A model generated the notes under the pieces. It did not search any database, was not told the DNA's origin, and saw nothing but the letters and a program-made list of their open reading frames with translations. The translations under genes were made by a program, and so were the position numbers. From positions 1-35,629 of the forward strand of contig NZ_JADEXU010000078.1 in the NCBI RefSeq assembly GCF_015206895.1: 35,629 bases of DNA, read 5' to 3'. The stretch's first letter is position 1. Each line of letters starts with the position of its first letter. Shown piece by piece: positions 24,095 through 33,178 of the stretch. The DNA is from Nostoc sp. LEGE 12450. GTDB lineage: Bacteria; Cyanobacteriota; Cyanobacteriia; Cyanobacteriales; Nostocaceae.

Positions 24095-24701
24095 ACTGGC
24101 TTTTGTAGTCGAGGGCGGTTGCCTCCATCGCTTGCTTGATCTGCGTCAGTTCACTGCCTGCCACATCATCCATCTCTGCCAGTGTCTGCCTGATTTCGTC
24201 GGCTTTGCGTCGTATTTTTGATACTTCTTGATTCTTGAATTCCTTTGCGAAGTGGACGAGGGCGTTAAAAATCGCCTCGTTTAACTCCTTTCTAGATGCG
24301 AAGGTGGAAGCGATGGACACTGTAATCTGTTTCACGTCCGCCGCTTTGAGTTCAATTCCTGCGCCCTGTGCAATATCTGCAACGAGGGCTTGCTTTTCAA
24401 TATCTGTCAGCACAATCTGACTATCTGGTTCGGCAACTGCAAGCTGATTAGATTCAACTTCAGGCTGTGCATCTTCCCCTACTAGAAACGTTTCTTCAAC
24501 GGGTTCATCAACTACAGATAATTGGCTTGTCGATTTGACTTTGAGATAGTCAACGGCTTGACTCAATTGCTCTTTGGTGGGATTGTCAAGGTCATCGCAC
24601 TCGACAGCGATCGCTGCTGACGTGTAATCGTCTTTGGTAAATCCTTGATAACCCTGTTTGTACAAACGAGCGCGGACATTGTTAGTAAATTTGTCAGACA
24701 T
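24054..24701 (-). CDS. Conserved hypothetical acidic protein
   Basis: The 215-residue protein has GGAG 8 nt before its ATG. The N-terminal third (FTNNVRARLYKQGYQGFTKD, AVDYLKVKSTSQ) is followed by an acidic linker (VDEPVEETFLVGEDAQPEVE) and a helical C-terminal half. There are no catalytic motifs. The start lies only 13 bp after the stop of the next gene upstream, so both belong to one transcript. The function is unknown. Confidence 0.62.
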   Translation of the reverse strand: MSDKFTNNVRARLYKQGYQGFTKDDYTSAAIAVECDDLDNPTKEQLSQAVDYLKVKSTSQLSVVDEPVEETFLVGEDAQPEVESNQLAVAEPDSQIVLTDIEKQALVADIAQGAGIELKAADVKQITVSIASTFASRKELNEAIFNALVHFAKEFKNQEVSKIRRKADEIRQTLAEMDDVAGSELTQIKQAMEATALDYKSQFADLALSFAGIID

Positions 24702-24713
24702 GGTGATTGCTCC

Positions 24714-25223
24714 TTAAAGGGCTAGTGTTAAAACTTCGATGGTTGCGGATTTTATCCGTTGTGAGCGCTTGTTGATTGCCCATTTAGCAGCAACAAACGC
24801 AACAAGGGCTAAATCTTTGCAGTGGTAAATATGTTCAGCACTGAAAGATAGTTCAGCTTTCTCAAACCAGTAGTAAGGAGTGCTACGCGGTACGTGGTCA
24901 AGATTGATTTTTAAATAGTCTGCAAGAAGCTTCATAAATTCTTCTCCGTGATATTGAGCATCCATCTCGTAGAAGTGCTTGAATGCCTCCCAGCGTTCAC
25001 TAAACCCCTCACCGCGACCTGTAAAGCTGCCGTAGCGACGTTTAAATCCGGCGAATGTCTCAACTATCTTTTGAGCATCGCTACCCAGCACGTTGAAACT
25101 AAAATGCTGTTTCAGAATAGAGACTGTCCGATACCAAGTAATGTCAGCAATCTCTTTCCCTAACTCGCGCTCGTAGACTCGTTTGAGTTTCCGATACTTA
25201 GCCACATACTCTTTATTTGACAC
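24714..25223 (-). CDS. Conserved hypothetical 169-residue protein
   Basis: It starts at GTG 25223, with GGAGG 4 nt upstream; a nearby ATG is out of frame. The protein is basic and helical at the N-terminus (EYVAKYRKLKRVYERELGKE), with aromatic-rich middle segments (GFSERWEAFKHFYEMDAQYH) and a C-terminal helix (DLALVAFVAAKWAINKRSQR). No family is recognised. Linked to the acidic protein gene in the leftward block. Confidence 0.6.
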   Translation of the reverse strand: MSNKEYVAKYRKLKRVYERELGKEIADITWYRTVSILKQHFSFNVLGSDAQKIVETFAGFKRRYGSFTGRGEGFSERWEAFKHFYEMDAQYHGEEFMKLLADYLKINLDHVPRSTPYYWFEKAELSFSAEHIYHCKDLALVAFVAAKWAINKRSQRIKSATIEVLTLAL

Positions 25224-25235
25224 ATTACCTCCGTC

Positions 25236-25376
25236 TTATTCTGTAATGGTGTATAAAATTGATTCGTATTCCGAATGCGTCCAAGGTATTTGATGTATGT
25301 AATTAGCTGAATCAGTTATCTCGATATGACCCGCTAGCTGAAAGCTATCAATAACCCTGAAAAATAACTCTGACAA
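25236..25376 (-). CDS. Possible 46-residue protein with TTG start
   Basis: A minus-strand frame from TTG 25376 to the TAA at 25236 reads SELFFRVIDSFQLAGHIEIT and NYIHQIPWTHSEYESILYTI. Composition looks like a real protein and the stop lies just before the ribosome site of the next gene. There is no clear ribosome site of its own, and the start could differ. It fills an otherwise empty gap in the operon-like block. Confidence 0.4.
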   Translation of the reverse strand: MSELFFRVIDSFQLAGHIEITDSANYIHQIPWTHSEYESILYTITE

Positions 25377-25487
25377 ATTTCAAAGTATGTTTTTTCGTCG
25401 GCTATAATCACGCAATAACAAGGGTTGCCAGAGTTTCTGATATATTGACAAAATTCCTTTTACCCCCGTAAAAGCGCCCCTTTTGGA

Positions 25488-25823
25488 CTAGTTGACGCGC
25501 TTGTGCCAAAGCCTTTGTCCGCGATGCGCGGTAGTAGATGTTACCAAGGGGTAGAACAAACTCAGCTGTATTGAGTTCTTAGTTATCTCTGCTGTGTGCT
25601 GTTTATATAAGCTCGGCACTTCGTAGCAGCGTCTTAGCACTTTGTCCCGATTGAGCTTTAAGTCAGCACTCTTAGACTGACGCGGTAAAGGACGGAAATA
25701 GTACTGGGTGTATCTGATACTGTCGCTACTGGTTAAATATCTGTACAAGGTTCCATTAATCCAGTAAGTTTTGCTCTGGCTCAATAGCGTGACGCATCCT
25801 ACAAGCTCTTTATCAATCATCAT
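25488..25823 (-). CDS. Hypothetical basic protein
   Basis: The start is chosen at ATG 25823 (MMIDKELVGC), 6 nt after GGGAGA, and not at the GTG at 25841. It overlaps the stop of the preceding membrane protein gene by 11 nt. The product is basic and rich in Tyr/Arg/Ser (TYWINGTLYRYLTSSDSIRY, FRPLPRQSKSADLKLNRDKV). No family is recognised. The overlap supports co-translation. Confidence 0.5.
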   Translation of the reverse strand: MMIDKELVGCVTLLSQSKTYWINGTLYRYLTSSDSIRYTQYYFRPLPRQSKSADLKLNRDKVLRRCYEVPSLYKQHTAEITKNSIQLSLFYPLVTSTTAHRGQRLWHKRVN

Positions 25824-26325
25824 TCTTGTCTCCCGCGACACACGCGCCCGTTAAGCTTGCACCCAGAAAGACCGCGATAGATGCGATGGCGCTTCCTTCA
25901 AAAATCTTGGCGTTGTAAATCCATGTGGGTTGATATTCCTCCCCTCTGCTTTCTTCAATCCGGTCAAACCCGTGACAAAAGATAGAACCAACTACCATAA
26001 AACTAGTAGTTACCAAGCTCACAATTGCTACTGATGACGCTCCATCTTGTATGAATGAGTTGATCTTTTCACGCCAAGTTTTCACACGGCGAATGTGCAT
26101 TACTGGCTTTTGTTCTAGATATGAATGCCACTCTTCATTAGTAAAATTCAAGGGCTTGGAATCATAGGGAACGTGAAAGTCAAGTAGTTCGCCTACTGCT
26201 TGGATTGCGTCGCCTAGCATCACATCTGGGGAGTATTCTAGTTGGCTGAATTCTTCTGAATCTCGGATTTCTCTGAGCCAGCGATCTATTGCTTCTAACC
26301 TTCGTAATTGATTTTGATTAAGCAT
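25813..26325 (-). CDS. Membrane protein with two C-terminal spans
   Basis: The 170-residue protein has a soluble helical N-terminal half (RRLEAIDRWLREIRDSEEFS) and two membrane spans (SVAIVSLVTTSFMVVGSIF, about 98-116; SAIASIAVFLGASLTGACVA, about 145-164) with a short acidic tail. No family is recognised. It belongs to the leftward block and could be a membrane partner of the ATPase. Confidence 0.6.
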   Translation of the reverse strand: MLNQNQLRRLEAIDRWLREIRDSEEFSQLEYSPDVMLGDAIQAVGELLDFHVPYDSKPLNFTNEEWHSYLEQKPVMHIRRVKTWREKINSFIQDGASSVAIVSLVTTSFMVVGSIFCHGFDRIEESRGEEYQPTWIYNAKIFEGSAIASIAVFLGASLTGACVAGDKNDD

Positions 26326-26375
26326 TTTTCTCTCAAGACGTATTTCGTTGATTGCTTCTATCGGTGGTGGGTAGC

Positions 26376-26642
26376 TTACAATCTGCTAATTGGTTCATCA
26401 AAAGTGAAATCTTCTGCTGGTAAAGATATTTGCGTAACTACTGTGGGCACTGATTTTGCCAAAGAATCGCGTTCATCTATATCAAAGGCTGGTAAAACTT
26501 CCCAAGTAGCTTCTAAATGCCTGCCGTACCTGGAAAACATCACATTAATTAGCTCTGTTAAACTTGCTAATTTGGTAGTTTTCAAAAGATGTTCGCCCTT
26601 TTCCAGCGCCGCACCCCTAATCACAACTCGCGCTTGAGCCAT
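26376..26642 (-). CDS. Hypothetical 88-residue protein, first gene of the leftward block
   Basis: ATG 26642 follows AAGGA at a suitable distance. It reads AQARVVIRGAALEKGEHLLK and LTELINVMFSRYGRHLEATW, a small mixed alpha/beta protein. No family is recognised. It is the promoter-proximal gene of the leftward block and divergent from the CopG-like gene, so it could be regulatory, but no DNA-binding motif is evident. Confidence 0.55.
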   Translation of the reverse strand: MAQARVVIRGAALEKGEHLLKTTKLASLTELINVMFSRYGRHLEATWEVLPAFDIDERDSLAKSVPTVVTQISLPAEDFTFDEPISRL

Positions 26643-26894
26643 ATTTTTGAGTCCTTAAGTAAGACATTTGCAGACATAACTGTGAGCATGGTTGCAATCA
26701 GATGCCCATGCCAAAAAACAAGATTGGACGCAATTGGGTTTTTTTTGGTCTTCTAAAAAATTTGCAGACTTTTTGCGTCTTGTCTATTACAATATCACAT
26801 ATTAGCTACAAATTAGAGCAGATTTTTGTATTTGATGAGAAAACTTGCACTAATTAGCTAGAAATCAGTCCTAAAAAAGTACGATAGAAGGCAA
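26643..26894. promoter_or_regulatory. Divergent promoter region between the leftward block and the replication module
   Basis: This 252-bp A/T-rich stretch separates two divergent gene sets and must contain promoters for both. AGAAGG lies before the CopG-like start. A T-run (26748-26755) and several TTAGCTA/TAGCTA motifs (about 26804, 26857) are present. The CopG-like protein encoded next to it may bind here. Confidence 0.45.
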
Positions 26895-27095
26895 ATGTAT
26901 ATGTTAGATGCAGTGAGTAAAAGAGTTCACGTAACTTTACCTGATAAGGTTTTTGACGCATTAGAGCGATGGGCTGATGACCAAGGTCGTCCCGTTGCCA
27001 ACCTTGTAGCGTACCTAGTTGAAAAAGCTATAGAAGAAGCTGAGACACAAGGGAGGATTCCGTCATCATCCAGCAACGACAAGAAGGACAAATGA
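26895..27095 (+). CDS. CopG-like ribbon-helix-helix regulator
   Basis: The 66-residue protein has an RHH domain: strand KRVHVTLPDKV, helices FDALERWADDQGR and PVANLVAYLVEKAIEEAE, then a Ser/Lys tail. Plasmids commonly carry such proteins as copy-number or partition regulators. It lies just ahead of the HTH and Rep genes and divergent from the leftward block, fitting control of either. AGAAGG lies upstream of the ATG. Confidence 0.8.
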   Translation: MYMLDAVSKRVHVTLPDKVFDALERWADDQGRPVANLVAYLVEKAIEEAETQGRIPSSSSNDKKDK

Positions 27096-27297
27096 ATACA
27101 AACAGTAATTCTGCCATCCCTGCCATTAATAAAGCGATCGCCTTGAAATAGCTGACATACATAATTGGCAGAGAAAACTTTTCCTTGCTGGTGTTAGAGC
27201 CTTAGATGACGACTAACTGATGCACCAATCGATGAAATCCGCCTGCTGTTGCTCATGCAGTCCTAGAAGATAAATTCTATTCAATGAGAGTTTTCTT

Positions 27298-28983
27298 ATG
27301 GCAGCAAATGATTTAAACCCGCAACTTCCATTAATAGTAAATCTCAACTTGATTAATCAAAAAGGTCAGGAAAACATTGACCTCAGTAAATTAATCATAG
27401 AAATCGATTCAACTCTATTTCCTAACCAGGAACAATTTCTAAAAGCTTTACGCAGTCATTTGTTACAGTCTCTCAAACAAGTTCCTGTAACAACTTCCAT
27501 CAATCTGAGACAAATAGAAAACAATTCTTTTGAAAATGCCGAAGATGAATTATATCCTCCGGTTCCAAAATCTCAAACGGAGAAAAGTCAAAATAGTATT
27601 CAGGAAAACGAAAGTTATTTTGAAACTCCAGCTAATTCCATCCCAAATACTTCAATCACAGTTAGACAATCAAAATTATTTAAGTCCCAAGACTTTGAAG
27701 CTATTCCAACAGCAGCACTTATGTTTTCCAGTATTGACTCTCAAATCAAAAAAGAATTGTGGAAGCAAAATGAAGATGGGATAGCCTACTTACAACATAG
27801 AGCTAAGGGCGATTCTCAAAACTTCATTGAGCATTATATTGCCAACCCCGGTGATATTTCCATGCTCCCTTGGGATGAAGCACTGCAAATCATTGATAAA
27901 TTTGGGTTTAACAGCGCCAAACTGCACTTAATCTTTGCTGCCTATGCAATGAAACAGGAAAGACCGTGGGAAAGCTTATTTATTCTCAATGCCAGCGACT
28001 TAATAAAAGATATGGGTTGGGATCAGCGAACTGATTTACCCAAACATAAAAAACTCTCAGAAATAGCCAAAACTGCGTTTGCATTAGATTGTTTATTAGT
28101 TAAAGCAGTATGGATAGAAGGTAGGAACAAAAAAGGTGGAATAAATGCTAGTACCCCTGTAGGTCGAATGTGGAACATTACAGTTGTGCCCTATGGTCAG
28201 ATAAATTTACAAGGGAAAATAGAAGAGCCTAATGAAGTTCAGTTAATTATTCAACCCGGTGCTTGGACTCAACATTTTTTGAACAGAGCAGGAGCAAAAT
28301 CAAGGGACGCTTTATATCAGTTTGGCTACTTAGCCCAACAAGTTTTGAAAATTGATCCCTACCATGATGAACTCGCGCTAAGGCTGGCTATATATCTAAC
28401 ATTAGATAGTCGAATTCGCCTTGATGGAAATTACAAAGTACAGGAGCTATTAGAAATTGCATTTGTCAAACCGATTATAGATAAAGCTCGATTAGATCGC
28501 CGCCGAGCCTATGACTTAAAACAGCACTGGGATAGTGCCATAAAGCTACTACTAAAACTGGGCTGGCAGATTGCATTTGACCCCGAAACTTACCCTGAAG
28601 AGCTAAGACCAGACTCCAAGGATAAGAAACCTAAAGGCTACCTTGATAAGCTGTTGGATGCAAAACTCACCATCAAACCCCCAACCCCTATCCCGGAACT
28701 TATAGCATCAAAGGCCAAACTCACGGTTGAACGATCGCAATTGAAAGTTAAACCCAAAGTAGAACAGTTACAGCCCAAAGCCAAGCCCACACAGGAACAA
28801 CACATCAGCTTGACTAGCAGTCAAGTTAAAGAAGCACGTATTGCTAAAGGCTGGTCGCAAGCGAAACTGGCTGGTTTTATCGGCGTATCTCAAAACCTTA
28901 TTTCCCTGATTGAACGGGGTGAGCGCACCTTCAATCCACAGCTAGCCACCCAGATCCAAACGCTTCTAGATATCCAAGACTAA
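27298..28983 (+). CDS. Plasmid protein with C-terminal XRE helix-turn-helix
   Basis: The 561-residue protein has a variable N-terminal region, a central conserved-looking domain (SAKLHLIFAAYAMKQERPWE, DMGWDQRTDLPKHKKLSEIA, RLAIYLTLDSRIRLDGNYKV) with helices that look like winged-helix units, a Lys/Pro linker, and a C-terminal XRE HTH (about 505-558: VKEARIAKGWSQAKLAGFIG then VSQNLISLIERGERTF). The position just before the iterons and the Rep gene suggests a role in replication control. I do not recognise a named family for the central part. Confidence 0.7.
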   Translation: MAANDLNPQLPLIVNLNLINQKGQENIDLSKLIIEIDSTLFPNQEQFLKALRSHLLQSLKQVPVTTSINLRQIENNSFENAEDELYPPVPKSQTEKSQNSIQENESYFETPANSIPNTSITVRQSKLFKSQDFEAIPTAALMFSSIDSQIKKELWKQNEDGIAYLQHRAKGDSQNFIEHYIANPGDISMLPWDEALQIIDKFGFNSAKLHLIFAAYAMKQERPWESLFILNASDLIKDMGWDQRTDLPKHKKLSEIAKTAFALDCLLVKAVWIEGRNKKGGINASTPVGRMWNITVVPYGQINLQGKIEEPNEVQLIIQPGAWTQHFLNRAGAKSRDALYQFGYLAQQVLKIDPYHDELALRLAIYLTLDSRIRLDGNYKVQELLEIAFVKPIIDKARLDRRRAYDLKQHWDSAIKLLLKLGWQIAFDPETYPEELRPDSKDKKPKGYLDKLLDAKLTIKPPTPIPELIASKAKLTVERSQLKVKPKVEQLQPKAKPTQEQHISLTSSQVKEARIAKGWSQAKLAGFIGVSQNLISLIERGERTFNPQLATQIQTLLDIQD

Positions 28984-29455
28984 GTATTATTACTCTAGAT
29001 TTCCCAACTACGAGTTGATGATCAGCTGTGGTTGGCTGGTTTTCTGTTGCAGTCTTGTTTTAAAAAAAATAATTCAAAAAATTGGCTTTAAAGCTTTACC
29101 CTGTAAGGCTTTGGTTCTTAAAACAAAGGCTCTAGAATCCCCGGACAAAAACTCTAGAATCCCCGGACAAAAACTCTAGAATCCCCGGACAATCCATTTT
29201 TGAAATCCTTGCTGCATAAGGATTGTAGCCTCTTAAAACAGCCCTGATTAATTAGATTAATTAGATCAGTTTTGCCTAGTGGTTTTGGCCAATCTGGCAT
29301 TATTTCCTGGTGTCCAAAAATGTCAAAAACTTTTTTGGCTACTGAAAACCTTAAGCTGCCCTCAAACCAAAATCCCACAATAAGCACCCTGGCGTGTACC
29401 AACAGAGGGGGTAATGGCTGATAAGCGGCGGTTTCCTAGAAGGAGTGACTAATAA
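28984..29455. promoter_or_regulatory. Probable replication-origin region ahead of rep
   Basis: This 470-bp gap holds the iteron-like repeats, a poly-A tract (about 29064-29071), a TTAATTAGATTAATTAGAT direct repeat (about 29249-29267) and the rep ribosome site (AAGGAG, 12 nt before ATG 29456). No convincing gene is present; a minus-strand ORF running into the iterons is judged spurious. Confidence 0.5.
29131..29190 (+). repeat. Three 22-bp iteron-like direct repeats
   Basis: TCTAGAATCCCCGGAC occurs at 29131, 29153 and 29175, each exactly 22 bp apart, with spacer AAAAAC between copies. The period of two helical turns, exact conservation and location 270 bp upstream of the Rep start fit binding sites for an initiator protein. 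The core contains an XbaI-like TCTAGA and a CCCCGG block. Confidence 0.85.
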
Positions 29456-32400
29456 ATGACAAACCCCGTAGTTGAGAGCAGAAGAACGGCGCTATCAGGG
29501 AAAAAATCTATTTACGATAGCGCGTTTTTACCCCCAGTCATACCTAGTAATAAAATCAAGTTCGCGTTTAATGCCACTGGCACAAACAAAGACTGGGACT
29601 TTAAGAAGCTGGCCGGTAACTTCATTGATGTAGAAGGCACTCTAGCCGATGTCCAGCACCACATTAAAGCAGGTCACGCCATCTGTGCTGGCTTGTTGGG
29701 TGGGAAATGGCGCAGTAAGGCCAATATCATCGGTTCTCAGTGGCTACTAATTGACATCGATAATTCCGATATCGCCCGTGATGCTTATGACAAGCCAATC
29801 AAGGACGAGAATGGGAATTCCATCAAGGTTTACGATCCGCAACTAACCATTGAGGAAGCCCTAGCCCATTCCTTCATTCAAAAGCACTGCGCTTTAATGT
29901 ACACCACAGCCAGTCATAAACCAGACTGGCATAAATTCCGGTTGGTTTTCCTTCTCCCCGAATATGTCCAAGGCGCTGATACTGTAGAAGCTTGTACACG
30001 CTTCCTCATGCAGCAGTTGCCCCATGACCCAGCTTGTAAAGATGCAAGTCGTGTTTTCTACGGCAGCACAGAAGCCGAATTCCCGCTAGTCAACCCTGAA
30101 GCCACTTTACCAGCAGAATGGATTCAGGAAGCGATTGCGATCGCGCAACAGGAACGTATTGAGTATCAGCTAAGAATTCAAGAAATTGAGTCACGGCGTA
30201 AAGAGTGGCGTGAGATTTCCCTCACTGAAGGCTGGGACATTGACCAGCTAATCCAAAACGCTCTTTCATTCATCCCACCACGTACCCCAGGAAGCGGTAA
30301 CTATGACGAATGCCGTCAGGTGTTGATGGCGCTGGTTAACCATTATGGGGCATCAGAAGCGGAAATCATAGCCGAACAGTGGTCGCCCAGCATCAAAGGT
30401 TCAACTTGGAACATCCACGCAAAGATTCGCAGTTTTAGACGTGGGGGAATCTCAATCGGTACACTGTTTCACATTGCAAAACAGTATGGCTTTCGCTTCC
30501 CGCAACGGCAGTATGAACCATACCAGCCCAAAGGAGTAATTAGCCGTGAACAGTGGGAACTTGGGCGAGTCAGAGAGGACTTGAGCAGCTTCCAAAATTT
30601 ATTAAAGCAAGCGATCGCTCCATTTAGTTCGATATTTAAAGGATTTAAAGCCCCACCAACACCAAAGCTCTTACCCGAAATTGACACACCTTCGCCCAAT
30701 GTAATTATTTACAAGCCCGGCAATATCCCGTACATAACTGAAGTTACAGGCAATATCTCTATCTCCTGCCAGCCAGAAGAACATATCAGCGCATGGGTGG
30801 AAGCTGTATCCAAGGGCTGGACACAAATCTTAGATAATTCCCACCCAGGACTCGGTAAGTCTTACAACGCGGGGCAACTGACAGCGACCTTATTCGGCGT
30901 TGATAAACTAATTTACCAGGATGCCAACCACAGAAACCCATCTACTCTGCCGATTGAAGAAAACTTTGTTGACTTACCAGTGCGGCACAACGGCTTTAAA
31001 CTAGATCCCACCCGCAAAACTCCTACAGGTGAGGACTTTAAACTGTGGGCTAAGGCGGGTGAGACTGCCGACACTGACGGCAATTGTCACAGAACTTACT
31101 TATTTAACGCCTTCCGCAGCAAGAATTTTAGCAGCCTTGATTTTGAAGAGAGCGGTATTAGTCCCATCTGTGGCGGTTGTTCCCTTAAGAATCAGTGCCG
31201 TTTTGCTTACGGGGACGGTTTTGGATTCCGCTTTCAAAAGCGCAGTGCAATTCAAAATTATTCTGAACTCAGAGCGCACCCAGACTCTACACCTGTCACT
31301 TTAACTAACGCTGCTGACCAAACTTTCACCGTTGGGCGTTTATGGGAAGAAGCAGGCACACTCATCAAGCCCGTGCGTTCGGTTGATGTGAACCGAGGCG
31401 ATTTTGAAACCACCGTGGGCAAGCTGCTACTGTTAGAACCAAATCTTCTATCACAGCTGCAACCTGCCCTCTTAGTTTTACACCAACTGTTAACTCAGCA
31501 ACTTAAGCCCACTGACCGCTACGGGTTTGATGATGCCAGCATCCGTGCGCTGCTGCCCCCTTTCCCCACAGGCTTAGATATCGAAGCGATTCAGCTTTTC
31601 TCTGAACCTGATTTAACTTTCTTAGAAGATTTGGATTCAATTGATATTACCCAAGATAAACAACTCAAAAAAAGCTCTGCGGCTCGTTATGCTGCCAAAA
31701 AGGTAGTTAAAGACAGCGCACGAACAGCCGGGAGGGAGTTTCTTGACTTGCCTAATTACTGGTTGCCTGACTTTCTGGAAGCTTGGAAGGGTGATGGTAG
31801 TTTCCAATCTCAATGGGGTGTACTCAGCATTCACCGCCGAAATCCCAAACATACTGAATTGGCCCACTCTGCCAAATTTAATATTTACCTTGATGCCACT
31901 TTCAAATCCCAGCAGTTGAAATTGAAATTGGGCATCGATGAGCCTGTGTTAATAATTGAGCAACAACGCCCAGACTACGACAATTTAAAAGTGGTCAACG
32001 TCACTGGGCTGGGTAAACTGCCTAAAAATCGCTCTCTTCCACTAAGCGCTCGTGTTAATGCCCTCAAAGAAACCTTGAAAAAACTCTGCCCCAACCTTGG
32101 CATTATCGATTGGAAACAGATTGCATCCCTTGCCGAGGGCCGTACAGAATACGGTCACTTTGTCGATGGGCGTGGTGTTAATCGCTTTAGTGAGTGTGAT
32201 GCGATCGCTTCTTTTGGCATTCCCTACCAAAACATCGGTGTTTTAGCAGCACAATATCAGGTGATGACTGGTGAAAGGGTCAACCTGGAAGATAAAAACA
32301 GCGCTTTCCAAAAGTATCTCACAGACCTGATCCGTGCAGAAATCATCCAAGAGATTGGGCGATTACGCGCTCATCGTCGCTCCAATGTGGAGCTAACATT

Positions 32401-32992
32401 CTACTTCTGCGCTGACTATGATTTGGGTTTCCTCGATCGTGAATTACCAGGAGTTAAATTAGAAAGCGTTGATGCTTTCCAACTCTGCCCAGAAGCGGGT
32501 AACGCGAGTGAGCAAACAGGCCACGCCATTGTCAACGCATTAACGCAGCTTTGGCAGTCAAAACAGAAAATTACCCAACCCGCTCTAGCCAACATTGCTG
32601 AAATCTCCCAAGCTTGGGTGAGCCGATTTACCCAACGCTGGGGGGGCTGGCAGCACTTTAAAAAATTATTACTCCTGCTATTAGATAGTCTTAATAGCGG
32701 TAGTAATAAAAATTTGGCTGACTTAGACGACGATGAAAAGTGGCTAGCCCGTACATACTTCCCGATGTTGATCGCTGAATCGGAGTCATCACCAGATCAC
32801 CTGTTAGAGTCAATGGCAGAAGTTGCCCAAGTGTTTGGTACTAGGGCGATGCGGCGAGTTTTACACTTCTGCACGCCCCAAGTTAGGGCTTCACTGCTGA
32901 TGATTGTACTGAGTTGTCTGCCCACTGAAGTTTACTCAATTTCAGTTTCTCCACTCTCTGCATCACTCGCAGAACCTGCGCTATCACCTTGA
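29456..32992 (+). CDS. CyRepA1-type plasmid replication protein
   Basis: The 1178-residue protein has an N-terminal region with WLLIDIDNSD (about 96-105) and WHKFRLVFLLP (about 158-168), the pattern of a primase-polymerase-like active site. A middle P-loop, HPGLGKSYNAG, lies at about 464-474. A Cys cluster CGGCSLKNQC at about 572-581 may bind metal. Near the C-terminus is an HTH-like segment (ALANIAEISQAWVSRFTQRW). This layout matches the cyanobacterial CyRepA1 family as I know it. AAGGAG precedes the ATG. The 3' end overlaps the convergent small gene by 61 bp. It should start replication at the iteron region upstream. Confidence 0.82.
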   Translation: MTNPVVESRRTALSGKKSIYDSAFLPPVIPSNKIKFAFNATGTNKDWDFKKLAGNFIDVEGTLADVQHHIKAGHAICAGLLGGKWRSKANIIGSQWLLIDIDNSDIARDAYDKPIKDENGNSIKVYDPQLTIEEALAHSFIQKHCALMYTTASHKPDWHKFRLVFLLPEYVQGADTVEACTRFLMQQLPHDPACKDASRVFYGSTEAEFPLVNPEATLPAEWIQEAIAIAQQERIEYQLRIQEIESRRKEWREISLTEGWDIDQLIQNALSFIPPRTPGSGNYDECRQVLMALVNHYGASEAEIIAEQWSPSIKGSTWNIHAKIRSFRRGGISIGTLFHIAKQYGFRFPQRQYEPYQPKGVISREQWELGRVREDLSSFQNLLKQAIAPFSSIFKGFKAPPTPKLLPEIDTPSPNVIIYKPGNIPYITEVTGNISISCQPEEHISAWVEAVSKGWTQILDNSHPGLGKSYNAGQLTATLFGVDKLIYQDANHRNPSTLPIEENFVDLPVRHNGFKLDPTRKTPTGEDFKLWAKAGETADTDGNCHRTYLFNAFRSKNFSSLDFEESGISPICGGCSLKNQCRFAYGDGFGFRFQKRSAIQNYSELRAHPDSTPVTLTNAADQTFTVGRLWEEAGTLIKPVRSVDVNRGDFETTVGKLLLLEPNLLSQLQPALLVLHQLLTQQLKPTDRYGFDDASIRALLPPFPTGLDIEAIQLFSEPDLTFLEDLDSIDITQDKQLKKSSAARYAAKKVVKDSARTAGREFLDLPNYWLPDFLEAWKGDGSFQSQWGVLSIHRRNPKHTELAHSAKFNIYLDATFKSQQLKLKLGIDEPVLIIEQQRPDYDNLKVVNVTGLGKLPKNRSLPLSARVNALKETLKKLCPNLGIIDWKQIASLAEGRTEYGHFVDGRGVNRFSECDAIASFGIPYQNIGVLAAQYQVMTGERVNLEDKNSAFQKYLTDLIRAEIIQEIGRLRAHRRSNVELTFYFCADYDLGFLDRELPGVKLESVDAFQLCPEAGNASEQTGHAIVNALTQLWQSKQKITQPALANIAEISQAWVSRFTQRWGGWQHFKKLLLLLLDSLNSGSNKNLADLDDDEKWLARTYFPMLIAESESSPDHLLESMAEVAQVFGTRAMRRVLHFCTPQVRASLLMIVLSCLPTEVYSISVSPLSASLAEPALSP

Positions 32993-33171
32993 ACAGTCAT
33001 AAGAACTGATTCCAGACGATAACCAGCTTCGCGGATGTAATAAGAAGCTGCACCCAAGTCTTCAAATACACTATCAAATTGGGGATGAGTTGACGGAAAA
33101 ATCTTTCTCAGGCGATCGCTGATTCCTGAAAGTTCTTGCTGAATTGCGATTAGTTCTTGAGTATCATCCAT
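32932..33171 (-). CDS. Small acidic hypothetical protein
   Basis: The 79-residue protein reads LIAIQQELSGISDRLRKIFP and FEDLGAASYYIREAGYRLES, a helical hairpin with an acidic tail (SASDAESGETEIE). No family is recognised. It starts 7 nt after the stop of the HNH gene, so the pair is probably one unit, and its 3' end lies antisense within rep. Its place next to an HNH nuclease is compatible with an inhibitor or partner role, but this is a guess. Confidence 0.55.
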   Translation of the reverse strand: MDDTQELIAIQQELSGISDRLRKIFPSTHPQFDSVFEDLGAASYYIREAGYRLESVLMTVQGDSAGSASDAESGETEIE

Positions 33172-33178
33172 GATTTAT

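Noticed and set aside
29131..29190. Short regularly spaced repeats as a CRISPR array.
   Set aside because: The spacers are only 6 bp and identical, and no cas gene is present; they are iterons.
29154..29402. An 82-codon minus-strand ORF upstream of rep.
   Set aside because: It runs into the iterons and lacks a ribosome site and protein-like composition; judged a shadow.
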